The notes under the pieces were generated by a model. It saw only the letters and a list, made by a program, of their open reading frames with translations. It did no database searches and was not told the origin of the DNA. DNA of 16,629 bases, from positions 1 through 16,629 of the forward strand of contig CAMQOJ010000031.1 of assembly GCA_947003375.1 (NCBI GenBank), given 5' to 3'. Each line of letters opens with the position of its first letter. Position 1 is the stretch's first letter. Below, piece after piece: positions 14,879 to 16,629 of this stretch. A program made the position numbers and the translations under genes. The stretch comes from an uncultured Lachnospiraceae bacterium (GTDB lineage: Bacteria > Bacillota > Clostridia > Lachnospirales > Lachnospiraceae).

Positions 14879-16629
14879 CTAGTTCCGGACCACCGTAAAT
14901 GTAATGCATTCCTTCCCTGTCAGCTCCCTGGTGCGCTCGTCCGGCTGTCCCAGTCCTACGCTGACCCGGAATTTCCCGCCGTCCACGATTCTGTCCCCCT
15001 CCTGGTTGACTACGGTGAAGGCGTCCTTCCCAATCGCCAGTTCCACCTCCGCGCTTTCCCCGCCGTTCAAAAATACACGGGTAAACGCACACAGTTTTCC
15101 GTTGGGCGTGGCGTGATCCGACTCCAGCGCCTCCACATAGGCCTGCACCACTTCTCCCGTGGCCGCCTGGCCTTCATTCCGCAGCCTGACTTTGACGGTC
15201 ATGTCTCGGGCCACGTCCCATTCCACGGTGTCCGCCTTGCCCGCGGCCAGCTCCCGGCCGCCGCACGCCGCCGACTCCGCCTTCACGTCCCCATAGGTGA
15301 GGCCGTAGCCGAAGGGATACAGGGGCCTGCCCTGGAAATACCGGTAGGTCCGGCCCTTCATGGAGTAGTCCTCGAAGGCCGGCAGCTCCTCAGCGCTGTT
15401 GTAGAAGGTCACGGGCAGCTTTCCGGAGGGCGATACCTCCCCGAACAGGGCCTTCGCCACAGCCACGCCGCCTCTGGCCCCGGGATACCACACCTGCAGC
15501 ACCGCGTCGGCATGCTCCTGGGCATACCGCAGATCCATGGCGCTGCCCGTCATGTTCAGCACCACCACAGGCTTACCCACCTTCACTACCGCTTCCATCA
15601 GCTCCCTCTGGGACTGGGGCAGCAGCAGATCCGCCTTGTCGCCGGAGGCGTAGCTGTTGCCCGTATCTCCTTCCTCCCCCTCCAGGGTCTCGTCCAGCCC
15701 CACGCACAGGAACACCACATCGCTGTTCTTCGCCACGCTCACCGCCTCGGAGATGCGGTCCTGCCGCAGGCCCAGCCCTTCCACCTTGTCCTGGAAGAGA
15801 TGGCAGCCCTCGGAATAGTACACCCGCACGTCCGGCAGGGCATCCTGGATTCCCTCCAGGACAGTGATGTACCGGGAAGCGGTTCCGTGGTAATTGCCCA
15901 TCAGCGCCCTGCGGCTGTCCGCGTTGGGCCCGATGACGCCCACGGCCTTCAGGCCCTCTTTCTTCAGGGGCAGGATGCCATTGTTCTTCAACAGCACCAT
16001 GCCCTCCGCCGCTGCCCGCTCCGCCAGCTCCAGATGCTCCCTGCACTCAATCCGGTCATAGGCGGTGTCGTCATAGGGCGTCTCGTCAAATAATCCCAGC
16101 AGGAAACGGGTGGTGTAGAGCCGCTCCGCCGCCTGGGTGATCTCCTCCTCGGTCACCAGCCCGTCCTGGCAGGCTTTCAAAAGATGCAGATAGGTGACGC
16201 CGCAGTTCACGTCGCAGCCCGCCTTCATGGCCATGGCCGCGGATTCCTCGGGCGTGTCCGTGACCCTGTGGAAATCATGGAAGTCCTTTATGGCCCAGCA
16301 GTCGGACACGTAATGCCCCTGGAATCCCCATTTCTCCCGCAGGATGTCCCGCATCAGGGTCTTGCTGCCGCAGCAGGGCTCCCCGTTGGTCCTGTTGTAG
16401 GCACCCATCACGGCCTCCACCTCAGCCTCCTTCACCAGCTTCTCAAAGGCGGGGAGGTAAGTCTCCCACAGATCCTTTTGGGAGACCCTGGCGTCAAAGC
16501 GATGGCGGTCCGCCTCAGGGCCGGAGTGCACGGCGAAATGCTTGGCGCAGGCCGCGGCATGGAGGTATTCCCCGTCCCCCTGGATGCCCTCCACAGAGGC
16601 CTTGCCCAGCTCCCCGGTAAGGTAAGGAT
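14879..16629 (-). CDS. GH3 family beta-glycosidase (beta-xylosidase or beta-glucosidase), N-terminus beyond the window
   Basis: The frame is open to the right edge, so 582 residues of the C-terminal part are seen; the beginning of the TIM-barrel domain is missing. The visible part begins PYLTGELGKASVEGIQGD. The substrate-binding Lys-His pair is in CAKHFAVHSGPE, the nucleophile is the Asp of YVSDCW (codon 16301-16303), and the acid/base is a Glu in LEGEEGD within the second domain. A fibronectin-III-like domain (GEVVQAYVEAL...) ends the protein. No signal can be judged. It removes non-reducing-end xylose or glucose residues. Context favours xylosides, but GH3 specificity cannot be read from motifs alone. 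The internal GTG at 16592-16594 is not the start, since homology continues upstream. Confidence 0.93.
   Translation of the reverse strand, partial: PYLTGELGKASVEGIQGDGEYLHAAACAKHFAVHSGPEADRHRFDARVSQKDLWETYLPAFEKLVKEAEVEAVMGAYNRTNGEPCCGSKTLMRDILREKWGFQGHYVSDCWAIKDFHDFHRVTDTPEESAAMAMKAGCDVNCGVTYLHLLKACQDGLVTEEEITQAAERLYTTRFLLGLFDETPYDDTAYDRIECREHLELAERAAAEGMVLLKNNGILPLKKEGLKAVGVIGPNADSRRALMGNYHGTASRYITVLEGIQDALPDVRVYYSEGCHLFQDKVEGLGLRQDRISEAVSVAKNSDVVFLCVGLDETLEGEEGDTGNSYASGDKADLLLPQSQRELMEAVVKVGKPVVVLNMTGSAMDLRYAQEHADAVLQVWYPGARGGVAVAKALFGEVSPSGKLPVTFYNSAEELPAFEDYSMKGRTYRYFQGRPLYPFGYGLTYGDVKAESAACGGRELAAGKADTVEWDVARDMTVKVRLRNEGQAATGEVVQAYVEALESDHATPNGKLCAFTRVFLNGGESAEVELAIGKDAFTVVNQEGDRIVDGGKFRVSVGLGQPDERTRELTGKECITFTVVRN

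Noticed and set aside
1..16629. CRISPR arrays, tRNA or rRNA genes, insertion sequences, prophage genes
   Set aside because: None was seen: no regular direct repeats with unique spacers, no cloverleaf candidates noticed, and no transposase or integrase motifs.

Overview
The window is a high-GC (roughly 60% in coding DNA) stretch of a Gram-positive, Clostridia-type genome, most likely a gut Lachnospiraceae member. The clues are strong AGGAGG ribosome-binding sites, sigma-A type promoters in AT-rich gaps, an LplA/LplB/LplC-type sugar ABC importer and clostridial-style GH39, GH43 and GH3 sequences. The species cannot be named from the sequence alone. Bases 1-45 are not genomic: they are an Illumina Nextera adapter left at a contig end. 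The right edge cuts through a GH3 gene.

Bases 46-10192 (all minus strand, so read from right to left) form a xylo-oligosaccharide utilisation locus. In transcription order it holds: a two-domain CE1/PHB-depolymerase-like esterase whose N-terminal domain seems to have lost its catalytic serine (8483-10192); two ABC permeases (7452-8366, 6516-7439); a lipoprotein sugar-binding protein (4630-6465); a LacI-family regulator with its own promoter and terminator (3396-4457); a 1005-residue GH39-GH43 fusion glycosidase (285-3302); and the start of a second probable esterase (46-235), cut by the adapter. No ABC ATPase is present, so the importer probably uses a shared MsmX-like ATPase encoded elsewhere.

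Four intergenic sites (3319-3336, 8435-8452, 10251-10268, 10394-10411) share the 18-bp pattern TGCTAwwnCGTTnTwGyw around a central CG, as expected for a LacI-family operator. One fills the -35/-10 spacer of the transporter promoter, one covers the start of the esterase transcript, one lies directly before the GH39-GH43 gene and one lies 5 bp upstream of the divergent MATE promoter. This predicts a coherent regulon controlled by the local LacI protein.

Bases 10573-14629 (plus strand) hold a divergently transcribed MATE efflux gene with an elaborate repeat-rich promoter, then two tandem paralogous serine beta-lactamase-like hydrolases (12184-13344, 13430-14629). Convergent to them, at 14879-16629 on the minus strand, is the 3' part of a GH3 beta-glycosidase. 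The gap between the convergent genes holds a cluster of hairpins and a degenerate hexanucleotide repeat.

Working model (inference): acylated xylo-oligosaccharides are bound by the lipoprotein, imported, de-esterified in the cytoplasm by the esterases, and cut to xylose and arabinose by the GH39-GH43 fusion and perhaps the GH3 enzyme. The beta-lactamase-like pair may be further esterases, but their role and that of the MATE pump are unproven.
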